64,000 bases of DNA from Acanthosepion lycidas (Eukaryota; Mollusca; Cephalopoda; Sepiida; Sepiidae): NCBI GenBank assembly GCA_963932145.1, contig OZ010616.1:49788306-49852305 (forward strand), read 5' to 3'. The translations under genes and the position numbers were made by a program. Under the pieces are notes generated by a model. It was not told where the DNA came from. It did not search any database and was given only the letters and a program-made list of their open reading frames with translations. Of the stretch, positions 26,268 through 38,016 are shown one piece after another (position 1 is the first letter of the stretch; each line of letters starts with the position of its first letter).

Positions 26268-26460
26268 CAATAAATTTTTTGAGGAAAAATTATTACCAGC
26301 ATTACATTATTATCAGCAATACATTTTTGAAAAAAATAAAAAAATGCAAGCAATACATTTTTGAAAAAAAAAATATTACCAGCAATAGATTTTTGAAGAA
26401 AAAAAATATTACCAGCTATACATTTAAAAAAAAACAAAACATTACCATCAATAGATTTTT
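26268..26460 (+). repeat. AT-rich tandem repeat, ~37 bp x ~5-6
   Basis: Units of 'ttaccagcaata' followed by 'gatttttgaa' and an A run, with length variation in the A run. Frames on both strands here come from the repeat. Confidence 0.7.
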
Positions 26461-27982
26461 TTTTTAAATATTTCACACAATAAAAATTTTGTCAGCATTA
26501 AATAACCCATTGAGGCTGATATGCCATAAAACAAAACAAACCAAACCATAATTCACTTCTGCCTAAATTTAAAAATCTGGTAAACCAGCTGATTCAAAAT
26601 AGCTTTCTTCTATACTTAAATATATAATAATTGTTACATGAATTTGGCGTTTCATGTTCATGATGAATATGAGAACTTGTAGGGTCAGTTTACTCAGATT
26701 AAAAGTGAAAAATTAAAATCTTAGTGTCATGTCCATAAATACAACATAACATGAAGAAATGATTTTTTTACATTGTCAAAAATAAAAACCAAATTGAAAT
26801 AATCATATATTTATGTACACATTAACATTTGATTTTACATGGTAAAGATGATGCTTGTTCTAGTTCAAGGTTCAAGAAAATTTTCCATTTGTTAAAGGGT
26901 AGTTCATAAAGTCATGTATCTTGGTCAATATAAAGTGTGTATATATACGTGTGTGTGTCTGAAGCACATTTTGACAGAGTGTATGCATGGCTGCTGACTG
27001 AATGTATGTGAGTGTGTGTGTGTGTATGTTTTGAAGCACATTAGTTAAAATGGTGTGTGTGTGAGTGCTAATATGTGAAATCTGATTACTGTGATTCCTA
27101 AAGGAAATGGACATACAGATAGATGATTAGACTTACTTTTTTCCACAACTATTAATATTTCTTTGAGTTGTGAGAATATTCCTTTGAATGGTGTGTAGTT
27201 GTCGTTGACTGAAGTAATGTCATGGTAATGAGAGAATTCTGGTCAAGTGTTTACAGATCCAGTCACCTGTCATCAACATGTGATTAAAAACCAGCTGTTG
27301 TGATATAATGTTTAGCAGTGTGAATTGTTTTGGTATAAGTTTGTAGTGTCCACCATGAATGATAGGATAGGAAGAAAAGTTTGTCAAGGTTTTTCTTCAC
27401 TAGTTCTCAGTTTGAAAAAGTGTGTAAATGTATATTTGACTCTGCACATATATAGCCTTTTCGTGTGTTTCTTGTTTTCAGGAGAAAAATAATGATTATG
27501 TCAGGGTCACCAACTTGTTGTGGTTGACAGAACAATGTATGTGAAAGAAGAAAATGTTTAAAGACTAAATAATGTGAAAACCTTTTTGGCCCAAGTGATG
27601 TAAAGTGAGTAAATGTGAATATATATGCATGTTGTGTCTGTGTGGTTTGTTCATGCATTTCCCAATGTGAAAGGTGTTTTTTTTCATAAGATACTTACAT
27701 GTTGACGTGTAAGCAGAAAAAGAGAGTGAGAAAAATATCACAGTATTTATAGTACCAGACTTCAAGACTCTTCCTTCCCCTCCTAAATTCAGCTGCCTAC
27801 TTTAGCACTGTTGATAAAGCTGTGGCATCATCATCTAATGTAGCAGCCATGTCAATATAGATGTGCTTGGAGGCTAAACCCTTTTTTTTGCAAGTAATTG
27901 ATGCCAGATTTTGTCTATTTTCAGGAAAAGTCACTACAAGTTACTTCTGAAGTATTTTTGAACAATCAGGTGTCAGTTTATC

Positions 27983-28400
27983 TGGAATGAAACAAATTTA
28001 TAAATAAGAAGAGTTGAAATGAATGCATTCAAAATCTCACAGCTCTAGCATCACTCCTTCATAGTCAGCCTATCAACTTTTCAGCCCATACTTGTACCTG
28101 GAATGAAACAATGCAGTTTTTAAGAAGAAGAGTTGAAATTGATGCTTGCAAGATTTTGCTGCTCTAGCAACATGCCTTCATAGTCAGCCTATCAAATTTT
28201 CAGCCCACATTTGTACATGAAATGAAACAATGCAGTTATTAATAAGAAGAGTTGAAATTTATGCATGTAAATTTTGCAGCTCTAGCATCACTCCTTCATA
28301 GTCAACCTATCAAATTTTCAGCCCACGCTTGTATGTGGAATGAAACAATGCAAATATTGATAAGAAGTGTTGAAATTGATACATACAAGATTTTGCATCT
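27983..28400 (+). repeat. Minisatellite, 116-119 bp x ~3.5
   Basis: Copies start at 27983, 28099, 28218 and 28336 with TGGAATGAAACAA. Each contains 'cttcatagtca' and 'tcagccca'. Divergence between copies is moderate, so it is not recent. Confidence 0.85.
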
Positions 28401-29049
28401 TTACAACAAAGTTTATGCATGCTGTGTATAATTTGATTTTTGAGGATGGGCCTTTTCCCAATAAATATTCTTATTATATGAAAATTTCATAGAGATGAAC
28501 ATATGTTTTATATTTAAAGAAAAGTGCATATATTTTAGTAAAATTCATCACTCCCAGTATAAAAGAGAAAAGAAAGCATAAGTGTATTGACTTAGAAAAG
28601 CTGGTATGTAGTTTGATTTGCCAGTGGATCTTTTGATCTCTAATCACTTTATTTTTCTCTTTGAGGAAAAAAAAAGTAGCTGCATAGATAGGCTGAAAGT
28701 TTTGAGACAAATGACTATTAACAGCTGAAAAGACTCATATTTATGTTTTCAGGGAGGAAAACTTGAAGGGTTTGAGTCTATTCAAGCCAACAGTAGTAGG
28801 CTGAAAATTCTCTTTTTATATCTTGGTTTTATTATTTTATTAATGTTTTTTTTCTGTAAGCAAATTTCTCACTTTATAGTTTTTTATATTTTTTTTTCTG
28901 GATCCTACTATCTTCATATATATTCAGTGTTGTTTAATAATCATTAATTTTGGCACAGGCTACAATTATAGGGTTCCTAGTGAGGATTGAAGTTCAATTT
29001 GTTAACTATTACACGATGATGAGGTGGGGGCCCAATTGATATGTGTTTG

Positions 29050-30905
29050 TTGATCCTCTTTTTGTAAGTCTTTTATTTACTGACAAAAGAAGTCAACACT
29101 AACAAGTTTACTTCTTGGGACTACTTTTGACTCTAATAGTTAAATAAAAGTAAGTCTTCTATCCATCCTCTCTTTACTCAATTTGAGGTGTTAACATCTG
29201 ATAATAAAGCAGAATGTTTTTCTTATAAATTCTTTTCCAGTTCTACTCTTGCCTCACCTGGAATATCTTTGCCTAACTTTTGACTTAAGTCTCTATTGAT
29301 TGATATGCATATAACTCTGTGATATGCATATAAGTCTGTGATTTCAGCTATCATCTCTAAACTGGATCTCCTCAAAGCATGTGGGCTTGATGGTATCCAT
29401 GCAATAGTCCTTGAGAATGTGCTCCTGAACTGTCTCCTGTTCTCTCTAAACTCTACTATAAATGCCTTGCTGCTTCTTGCTTTCCTGATTGTTGGAAATC
29501 CTCTTCTTTAGTTCCAGAACTCAGGCAAACTGTCTGATCCTTCTAATTATTGGCCTATTAGCTTTCTACCACTTTTTGGCAAATTTCTAGAGACTCTAAT
29601 CAACTCTGAATTGGTTAAGCATCTAACCTCACAGGGTTTTCTTTCAAATAAGCAACATGGTTTTTGCTTCTCGAGGTCAACTACTAATGTATTAACAATT
29701 ATTGCTGAAAGAGTCTACAAAGCATTAGACAAGAGTGTGGTGAAGCTCAGGCTGTTGCTTTGGATATCTTTTGACAGGGTTTGACAGAATTTGACATGCA
29801 GATCTTTACAAGTTGAAGGATTATGGCATTTCTGTCCAAATTTCTGACCTGATTCTTTTATTTCTTATCAAATTGCAGAATAAAAGTTGTGTTAAATGGC
29901 AACTCTTCTAGATCTTTTTGCTTTAACCCATGTTGTTCCTAATTTTCATCAGTTACCTTCCTGATGTCATTAGTCCTTGACTCAGTATCTATGCTGATGA
30001 CACAATTATTTACTTCTGTCTTAATGGTGAGTCTGATCAGTTCAATAAGGTCAAACTGGCATCTGATATAAAAAATAACTTTCAATCTGTTAACTGGGGC
30101 AAAGAATGGTTTGTTAATTTTAATACTTCCAAAATGAAACTTCTCTCTTTTTAATATTCTTAGATAATCTTTTTTGCCATCTATTAGCATGACTGATGCT
30201 AACCTCCAGGAGAGTAACTCACTGTAGACTACCTCTTAGACTAATATTTTCTGCTGACATGAAGTGTAAAGATTATATTGAATCAATTGCTAGGTCTGCT
30301 GCTAGGAAAGTGGATTCACTGTGTTGTGCTAGACAATTTTTCTCATCTAAATCTATCATGAAACTTCATAAGTTTCTCATTCATTCATGCATTTAATATT
30401 GCTGCCTCATCTGGTCTATTGTTTCTGCCATGTATTTAAAGAATCTTGATAAGATTCAAAGAAAAATTTGCAATGTTATCAGTCCTGATCTGGTATCTCA
30501 GCTTCAGTTACTTTCCCACTGCTTAATGTAGCTTCCCTGTATATTTAGCATAATTATTTTCATGTTGTTCTGAGCTTATCTCTTTGGACCTTATCTTTAT
30601 GAATTTAACTGCAATACAAGATTGGTGGCATGGGGCCATCATTTTATAGTTGAAATGACTAGATGTAACTGTAAGTTTGATGCTGACAGTCATACTTTTT
30701 GCTTGTGAAACTCTCTTATGGCCTCTTGCTTTCCTGTCATCTATGATCTTCAAAAATTTAAATGCTATGTCAATTGTTATCTTCTGTTTACTTAATCCCT
30801 GTTCTTTTATTGTCTTCTTTCCTTAATAATGTTTTTTTTGTCTCATATTATTTCATGGTCAATAAACCCTACATTGCCTTGATAAGGTGAAATGATTAAA
30901 AAAAA
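29050..30905 (+). mobile_element. LINE L-A copy C, longest relic (~1.9 kb)
   Basis: Covers the pre-RT region (SSIHPLFTQFEVLT near 29157-29198), the RT segment with LPLFGKFLETLINSELVKHL (29569-29628) and FSRSTTNVLTIIAERVYKAL (29666-29725), the post-RT region with 'YIESIARSAARKVDSLC' (30271-30321), and the end block 'FPVIYDLQKFKC'. The tail is 'ggtgaaatgattaaaaaaa'. A 20-bp unit is duplicated at 29300-29345. Stops and frameshifts are frequent; the palm region with the catalytic motif is badly worn. The 5' end is missing. Confidence 0.85.
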
Positions 30906-32523
30906 TAGCAGATTCACTGAGGATATCCAAAATGGTTAAGATACAGTATCATTTAAAAAATCCAATGTAATGCTAGCAAAATGGATGCCTGAAAAATAAA
31001 AACTTTTAAAATCTATGAACAGAAAGATTTCACAAAATTTTACTTTAATTATTGAACAGTTTATATTGTTTAATAAAACCTGTACTTTGACTTAGAAGTG
31101 TCTATTTACTTTTGTTATGTCTTTGTATATGTATGGAATGCTAGAAGTAGACCATAGATTTTAGTCTCAAAACATCTGATTTTTATAAAGCAAAATAATC
31201 ATTTGGATGAAACAGTTTATAAATATTTAGGCATACAACAGAGAAAGGTGTAATTTATATGATAATATTACAAATCTCTACATAGATGAGAAGTTCATTG
31301 TCCAGATGGTGCATTCAAGCATCTTTATTATAATAAGCTTTGTCTGTTTTCTTGATTATTTCCAAATCCTCAATTACAGATGATATATCCAGATTTGTTT
31401 AACATGTATGTTTCAACTTAAGGAGTAAGGATTAATTTTACAGGTTCATGCCTTTTTTTTTTTACAGTGTTGTTTTCCTGTAAGAGGTATAGTTTATGCG
31501 AATATGTGAGGAAAATAACAGTTAATCCTAGACTTGAACAGCTTAATATTGTAGTGATTGGGAAAACATCCTCTTGGGAGTCTGTTCCCCTGGGCAGTGG
31601 TTCGCGGGAAGAAGCTGATAGAGTGGAACTTACTTCTCACCAATGTGTAGTTTATATGGATAGGAGGGGAAGATAACAGTTAACTCTAGACTTGAACAAG
31701 TTAAGATTGTAGTGATTGGGGAAACATCCTCTTGGGAGTCTGTTCCCCTGGGCAGTGGTTCACGGGAAGAAGCTATTCAAGTGGAACTTACATTTCACCA
31801 ATGGAATACAAAGGGAATGAAGGTGGTTCACTACAATGTGCATGGCATGGGGGTGGGTCTTAGTCATGAAGGTTAGAACTGGTGGAACTAAGAAGTGTGG
31901 TTTCCATGTAAATAGTGATAAAGCAGTGAAAGGCTTGTAACATTTCATCTGTAAGAAAGTAGTTGTAGGGTAGGAAATAATTTGTCACCCTCAAGAACAT
32001 GGAAACACTTTTGGACTATATTGAAATTGGAAAGTAAATATTGGCTGTCAAAAACTCATGCCATTTACAAAATTTTTATATCTTATACCAGGTTAGCCAA
32101 GAAATTACATTGCAAATGGAAGAAATCTTACTTTCCATCAATATCTTTATTAACATATATAATGTGCCATTCTATACAATAACAAAATGATATAAATTAC
32201 CATCAAATACTAAAGATGATGAATATAAAAAGTTTTGCAAACATGAACCTTTGTGCCTGCAAAAAATTGAAGTGTCAAAAGGATGGTTTTTCCCATGACA
32301 CCACTATTATTTTAACTAGCTTTACTTCTCAGTAATGTTTACTGTTTTAAAAAGCAATGATTAAAATTGTAATAAAGCCCAAACGTATGATGAAAGTGAA
32401 TTTATACATTTTTTTATTCTTGAGAATTTACAACAAAAATATTAAACACTATCTATTTATTTGATTGTTTATTTACAAGAATAATTTTGTATTTACAACA
32501 TTCTAAAAACTAATAAAATTGTA
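30906..32523. other. Intergenic stretch apart from the 158-bp duplication
   Basis: I see no gene, RNA or further element in 30906-31466 and 31803-32523. AT-rich with ordinary complexity. Confidence 0.5.
31487..31802 (+). repeat. Tandem duplication, 158 bp x 2
   Basis: Two copies at period 158, sharing 'aacatcctcttgggagtctg', 'ttcccctgggcagtggttc' and 'gggaagaagct', with high identity. GC content is clearly above the surroundings. Frames in both orientations (for example 31467-31676 plus) reflect the duplicate and have no recognised domain. Confidence 0.85.
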
Positions 32524-33189
32524 CAAGGGTAAGTCAAATTATCCACACTATGGTCATAACATATCTTTAGGTTTGTCACATTGCCTTATGTTCATAGAAA
32601 CTTATAGTTTGTCTTATCGTGGTCATGTGATCAAAGTTTGAGCTTAATCATGACAGTTTTCTTGCTGCTGTTACAGTGTAAACATAGCCGCTCTGCTAGC
32701 AGTGTGCATCAAGGATGAACAAAGAGCAGTAATCTGATTTCTTTGGTCGGAAGGTTTGTCAGCGGCTGAAATTTATCAGAGGCTTTTAACACAATTCAAC
32801 GATAATGTACTAATGTGTAGAAGTGTGTATGAGTAAATTGAGAAGTTAAAAATGCTCAAAAGCAGAATACACATTCAGCCTCCACCACTGACAAGAAGAT
32901 TCAGCAAGCTCAAGAGATTGTAATGATGAGCCAGTGAGTTATCATTGATGAGGTAGCCTGTTTCCTGTAAATTCAGATCATTGCTCTTTGTTCCTCCTTG
33001 ATGCACACTGATAGCGGAGTGGCCATGTTTACATTGTAACAGCAGCAAGAAAACTGGTGCAATCAAGCTCAAACATCAATTATGTGATCACAATAGTACT
33101 AACTATAAGCATACATGTGCAGAAGGCATGTGCAAAACCTAAATATATGTTATGGTGAAAGTATGGACAATTTTTTTTACTTATCCTTG
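32524..33189. mobile_element. Mariner derivative with long terminal inverted repeats
   Basis: The element is bounded by TA target duplications (32522-32523, 33190-33191). Its ends read CAAGGGTAAGTCAAA and the complement of CAAGGATAAGTAAAA. The inverted arms extend about 200 bases and include 'gtgcatcaagga' with 'gaacaaagagcagt'. Inside the left arm lies the start of a mariner transposase N-terminal helix-turn-helix region (MNKEQ, then a worn VIRFLWSEG-like stretch). The catalytic domain is absent, so it is non-autonomous. Confidence 0.75.
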
Positions 33190-33191
33190 TA

Positions 33192-33936
33192 TTAAGACTA
33201 ATGTGATGCAGTATTTAACATTCACCAATTTATAAACAAAAAATTATTTTTTGTTCATAAATTTATAAACATTTAATATCTTATTAAAATTTGAACCAAC
33301 TGTAAGGAAATCCTTATTATTTACCATTTTATAAATTTTGAATTAATTTGCAATTAACTGATGTTTTACCAACCAGTCTTATAAACAATATAATAAACAA
33401 ATACTGTAAATAAACAATTTAATAAATAAATAATGTTTATTGTTTTTGTTGTCTATTCTCAAGAACAAAGAAAATGTATATATTTACTTTCATATGTTCA
33501 GGTTTTATTACATTTGTAATCATCACTTTTTAAAACATTGTCAAAGAGTGAAGGTAATAAAAATAAAAGTGGTGTCATTAGAAAAACAGTCCTTTTGACA
33601 CTTTGTTTTTTGTGGGCATGAAGTTCCATGTTTGCCTAAAGTTTATTAAGCTTGAATAATGTTTTAATAGTGCAAATAGGTACAGGTTAAAAATTTAAAC
33701 ATAAATTCATGTCATATATCTTATAGAATAAAAAAATTCCAATACTAAAATTTGACATTTGCTTAATTATAGCAATGACACATGTACATAAGTTATTAAA
33801 AATCTCATAGACTACAATGTTCTATTAGGAAATTTTATTGGTAATATTTACTAATTATTCTGTATGAAAAGCCATTTTAAAAGCTGTATCTCTGACTATC
33901 TTATAGAATTTAAAAGTATCATTTTGCACCTTCTCA
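33192..33936. other. Intergenic AT-rich stretch
   Basis: Nothing supportable seen. A short palindromic AT region around 33235-33275 and 33410-33435 is low complexity. Confidence 0.5.
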
Positions 33937-34324
33937 GTTTAATGCTTCCCATTGACCAGAATTGGAATGATTATATCAAATCCATTCTTAAGTCTGCTGC
34001 TCAGAAAAGTTGGCGCTAAACAATTTTCCTCACCAGAATCTGTCTTAGACCTTTATAAATCTACCATTCATCTGTGCACTGAATACTACTGCTACACATG
34101 GTCTAATGCTTTTCATATGTATCCAGAGATTCTTAACAAAAAAAAAAAGAATCTGCAATGTTATCAGTACTGGCCTGGTAGCTCTGTATAAATCAATTTC
34201 CTGCTATTGTAATGTATCTTTCCTCTCTACTTAATAACATTTTCTCAGTTTCCTTCATTCTCATTAACTCCTTACATCTTGGTGGCTTTATCACCTTGCT
34301 TGGAATGAAATGATTAAAAAAAAA
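33937..34324 (+). mobile_element. LINE L-A copy D, internally deleted 3' fragment
   Basis: Contains the post-RT block (tggaatgattatatcaaatc, then 'aatctgcaatgttatcag') joined directly to the terminal sequence 'ggtggctttatcaccttgc' and tail 'aatgaaatgattaaaaa'. About 300 bases present in copies B and C are missing between them. Confidence 0.75.
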
Positions 34325-34384
34325 GTAAATAATTATCATTGTTGTTTTCTTTATTAATTATTCAGAGATGAAATAAAATGCAAA

Positions 34385-34605
34385 ATCCCTACATGCAAGC
34401 CACCAATCTGCCACTGGGTGACATGCCACTAGTGTTTACTGCTGGTGGTCTGCTGTTGGACCACTGGTGTGTTCATCTCCGTAATATTACCACTGATGGA
34501 CTGCTAGTGGCCCACCGGTGGCCAGCCAGTGGCTGCCACCAGAGGACTTCTAGTGTTGCCATTGACAACCCACTAGCAGCTTGTGTGTCCCTGTTTTGTT
34601 ACCTG
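34385..34605 (+). repeat. GC-richer cluster of CCACTAGTGG-like palindromes
   Basis: Within about 200 bases, variants of CCACTAGTGG, CCACTGGTGG, CCACCGGTGG and CCAGTGGC recur about eight to ten times in irregular spacing. This is much richer in GC than the flanks. A 77-codon frame crosses it but has no domain. Origin unknown: it could be a degenerate satellite, a MITE core or a binding-site cluster. Confidence 0.5.
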
Positions 34606-34929
34606 TCTTAGAGTATATAAAGAATATTGTTCTCTTTATTAATTACACAAAGATGAAAGCCTCTTGTAAGAGAACTGTGTCCATTTGTTATTGATTATCT
34701 TATAGACTAGAAAAATTATTTATGTTCTACTCTTTATTTATTAAACAGATGTGAAAAACATTTTCAAAACGTTTGTGTCAATTTTTTCCTTTGTTCTTTT
34801 ATGGAATGTAAATATTTTACACTTTGAAAAATGTCTTGACATTTTATTGTCATTTAGGAAACAAAATTTTAAATGATAACATTTGGGAAAATGCATTTTA
34901 TTGTATCATATCTGACACTTGAATATAGG

Positions 34930-35667
34930 TAATTTGGGTGCACTGAATACAAATTTCAACTCAGCTTGGTGAGTCAGGTCCTGGTTCTTGTCTGTTTTCC
35001 AGAATTTTCAAATTAGGAGTAAAAAATTAAGTCATGTGTTAAATTTCTTTTTCAAGTTTCATGAATACAAAAAATTCAAACTGCAGTAAAATTACATTAT
35101 AATGACAGAAATCACTTAAAATAAAAAATAAAAGCAGATATGAAGTTTTCACTGTGTCAAAAATTTTCTTTTATAAGACTTTCTAACATATTGGCAGGTC
35201 TCTTTTCAAGCACCAGCAGTAATCAGCTATCATGTGGCCTTGGTACAATTCATACATAATTTTGATATCTTGGTGAAATCTCTCCCCTTGTTCATCATTT
35301 ACATAAACTAAATTACTTGGAAACTAGTCAAGATTGCTATTCAAAAAATACATTTTTACACTAATATTGCAACCTAACACATTGTAGCCCCTTACAATTA
35401 TTTTACAATTTCTTCATAGTTATCTGTTTTATAATTGCCTAAAAAGTTTTCTATCAAGTCCATGAATGAGAACAAGGCATATTTTTTGCATTCATTCACA
35501 ACATTATTAAAGTTGCTGCCCTTAATTAATGTTCTTATTTGTGGACTGTTAAAAATTCCTTCCTTGATTTTTAGGGTGTTACATATAAAAGTGTACATAA
35601 TACAGCAATTCCATAATAATAGATACAAATACCTAGACAATACCATAACAATAGGTACAAATACCAA
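34930..35667 (-). pseudogene. Relic of a multicopy conserved invertebrate gene
   Basis: The minus strand keeps KEGIFNSPQIRTLIKGSNF, DLIENFLGNYKTDNYEEIVK and then, in other frames, NDEQGERFHQDIKIM and HMIADYCWCLKRD. This order (a FLGN..A.NY..LV block, then DEQGERFHQD and a MADYCWCLKRD motif) matches, from memory, a family of uncharacterised proteins found in many copies in arthropods, cnidarians and molluscs, probably spread by a transposon. Several stops and frame changes make it a pseudogene. Function of the family is unknown to me. Confidence 0.55.
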
Positions 35668-35679
35668 GATAAAAACCTA

Positions 35680-37427
35680 GGTGTATAATATGTAACTGCA
35701 AAATGACTTAGTGAGTATTGAGAAAAAACTTTTTAATTTCTTTAATGAAAGAGGAGTAGTTGAGCAAAATCAGGATCTGATAGAGTAAAACCAAGTAAAA
35801 ACTTTTGCTCAGCACATCCAAATTACACAGAACTGTCAAACCTAATTCAATAAGCAAAAATTTTTAATTTTTTCCCCAGTGTAAATACTACAATATTCAT
35901 TTTTTTTTTCTCATTTTGTTTTCATAATCTTTGAATACAGTATATATATATTAAAGCTGAATGCATTTATTCAAATTATAAAGTTCTTTATTTATGCATA
36001 GTTGTAAGTAGGGATGGTAAGGCATATATTTTCAATACAGTGTTTCATTTAAAATATGTAGACTTTTGAATGTTAATTTTAAACCCCCATCAAACCTGGA
36101 AAAGAAGTTGCTTAAAATTCTTGTTACCTAGTTACAGTCATTATTTTAATAGGTTCAAATACTCATGCTCTGTAATCTTTAATATCTATCAATATTTAGA
36201 GTAAGTTTGTCTACTATAATTTTATAATTGTAATATATTAAAAGTATTAAGATTTGATTATTAACCAAATTTGATTGCCTGCAAGAATATTTTCCAAAGT
36301 TGCACACATCCTTTTGCTATGTAGTTAATGTTATGAGGATAATGGTAATGGTGTACTTCCAGTTTCCAGTTGCCCTACCATAGGAATTAGTAAATCCACA
36401 ATGTACTAATACCTTAACACAACAAATGAGAGTATCAGGATAGATGAAAAACATGAACACCAAATATTTATTGTGTTTTATTTTATATAATGCTATTTCA
36501 TGTATAAAATTATATACAAATATTTATATACCTGTTACTATTTGTTCCACACAGAGAAACTATAACATATACAGATAAAACAAGCACTGTGAACGGTTGA
36601 AAATTGAGTGAATCTTACCAATGCCAATGGTGTATTTTATGTTTATTGCTGAGTCATGTGGTTCTCTTAACTAGCATAGTAGATCATGTCTTGGTTCCTC
36701 ACAGTCTAATTGGCAACTGGTATTTGTCACCTCATTTATCAGCTGTCACATGACACCAGTGAATTTATCCAATGAAAAGGACAATAATTGCCCTCTGTAT
36801 CCTATATATTGCGGCTATAAATATGGAAATATTAACCAAATCAATTTAATGTTTTTCTATGGTGGTCATATTTGCAAAATTTACTTGAAGAATATAACAT
36901 GAGCATCTTTTTTATATAATTTTTATCTATTCTCTAAATTTCAAAATTTAGGAAAATATTCTCTGTATTTTAGCTTTAAATTTACTATAATTATCACTTT
37001 TATTTTCTGGCAATGTCATGTATGGACATCTGTATTTACAAAAATCAACATGTGTATATGAATACATACAAAGAAAATTCAAAATTCTTTTTAAAATTCT
37101 ATAAATGTTAGATAAACTCAAGTGCCCTGTCCTACAGTTGAATCTCCAATTCTCCAACAACTGGTTGTCTAGTACCTATTTTCATCTAGACAGTGATAGG
37201 AAAATTTCAAAATTCTTCTTAATCTTAATAGCTATTTAAACTGTCCTAGAGTTGAACTGAACTGTTGTATAAGCATAATTTGTTTACAGTATTTTTATTA
37301 CCAATGAATAGTGCTACAATTTGTATTGGAGCAGGTTCGTGTTGGTTATGTGAGGAGTTCTGACTTGTTACTGATGAAAATGAAAAGTTTCAAAATAAAT
37401 TAATTAAATTAGCATAGATAAAACTAA
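35680..37427. other. Intergenic AT-rich stretch
   Basis: No gene supported. Two short pieces (36328-36350 and 36822-36842) resemble the reverse complement of the 129-bp minisatellite unit at 49472-50400. R4 copy 2 lies at 36975. Confidence 0.5.
36975..37055 (+). repeat. Dispersed repeat R4, copy 2
   Basis: Partner of 14485-14565, recognisable by 'cttttattttctggcaatg' and 'ctgtatttacaaaa'. It sits in the AT-rich stretch before LINE copy E. Confidence 0.45.
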
Positions 37428-38016
37428 CTTCTTGGAGAGTGACTAATTGAACCTCTTCTTGGTCTAATATTTTCAACCAATGTGGAATGATTATATTGAA
37501 CCAATTGTGAGGGGGGGTCTGCTGGTAGGAAAGTTTGTTCACATTGTCATGCTAGACAATCTTTCTTACCAGAATTTATCTGAAACCTTCAAAGTTTACC
37601 ATTCATTCATACATTGAATATTGTTACCACATCTGGTTTGGTGCTCCTGATATATACTTAAAGATTCTTCATAAAATCAAAAGAAAACTCTGTAATGTTA
37701 TCAGTCCTGACCTGGTATCTCAATTTCAGTCACATTCCCACCAAAATTTATATTATTTGTAATGTTGCTTCCCTGTGCCTTTTCTATAAATCTTTTTATG
37801 TTAAATATTCTGATGAGCTTTTCTCTTTTGTACCTTGACTTTACAAATTTAAGTGTACTACTAGATTGGCATCTAGGTCCCATCATTTTAAAGTTGAAAT
37901 TGATGTAACTGTAAGTTATATGCTAACAGTTTCTTCTCTCACACCTTGATTGTTAAACTCTTTTTTGGTTTCTTGCTTTCCTAACAACTACAGCCTTCAA
38001 AAAACTTAAATGCAAA
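37428..38016 (+). mobile_element. LINE L-A copy E, 3' fragment cut at a mariner junction
   Basis: Post-RT C-terminal region recognisable by 'tggaatgattatattgaacc', 'gtaatgttatcagtcctgac' and 'caaaaaacttaaatgc'. The family sequence stops at about 38016 and mariner sequence begins, so the usual 3' tail is lost. Confidence 0.75.

Larger units (their letters stand above)
22807..27982. other. Intergenic low-complexity stretch
   Basis: No gene supported. It holds an (AATAAA/AATAAT)n low-complexity run at 24660-25020, (TA)n followed by (GA)n at 25506-25565, a 31-bp duplication at 26030-26090, a ~37-bp tandem repeat at 26268-26460 and TG-rich runs at 26930-27070. The block 26000-26220 is more complex and may be an interspersed repeat without a second copy here. 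Confidence 0.6.
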
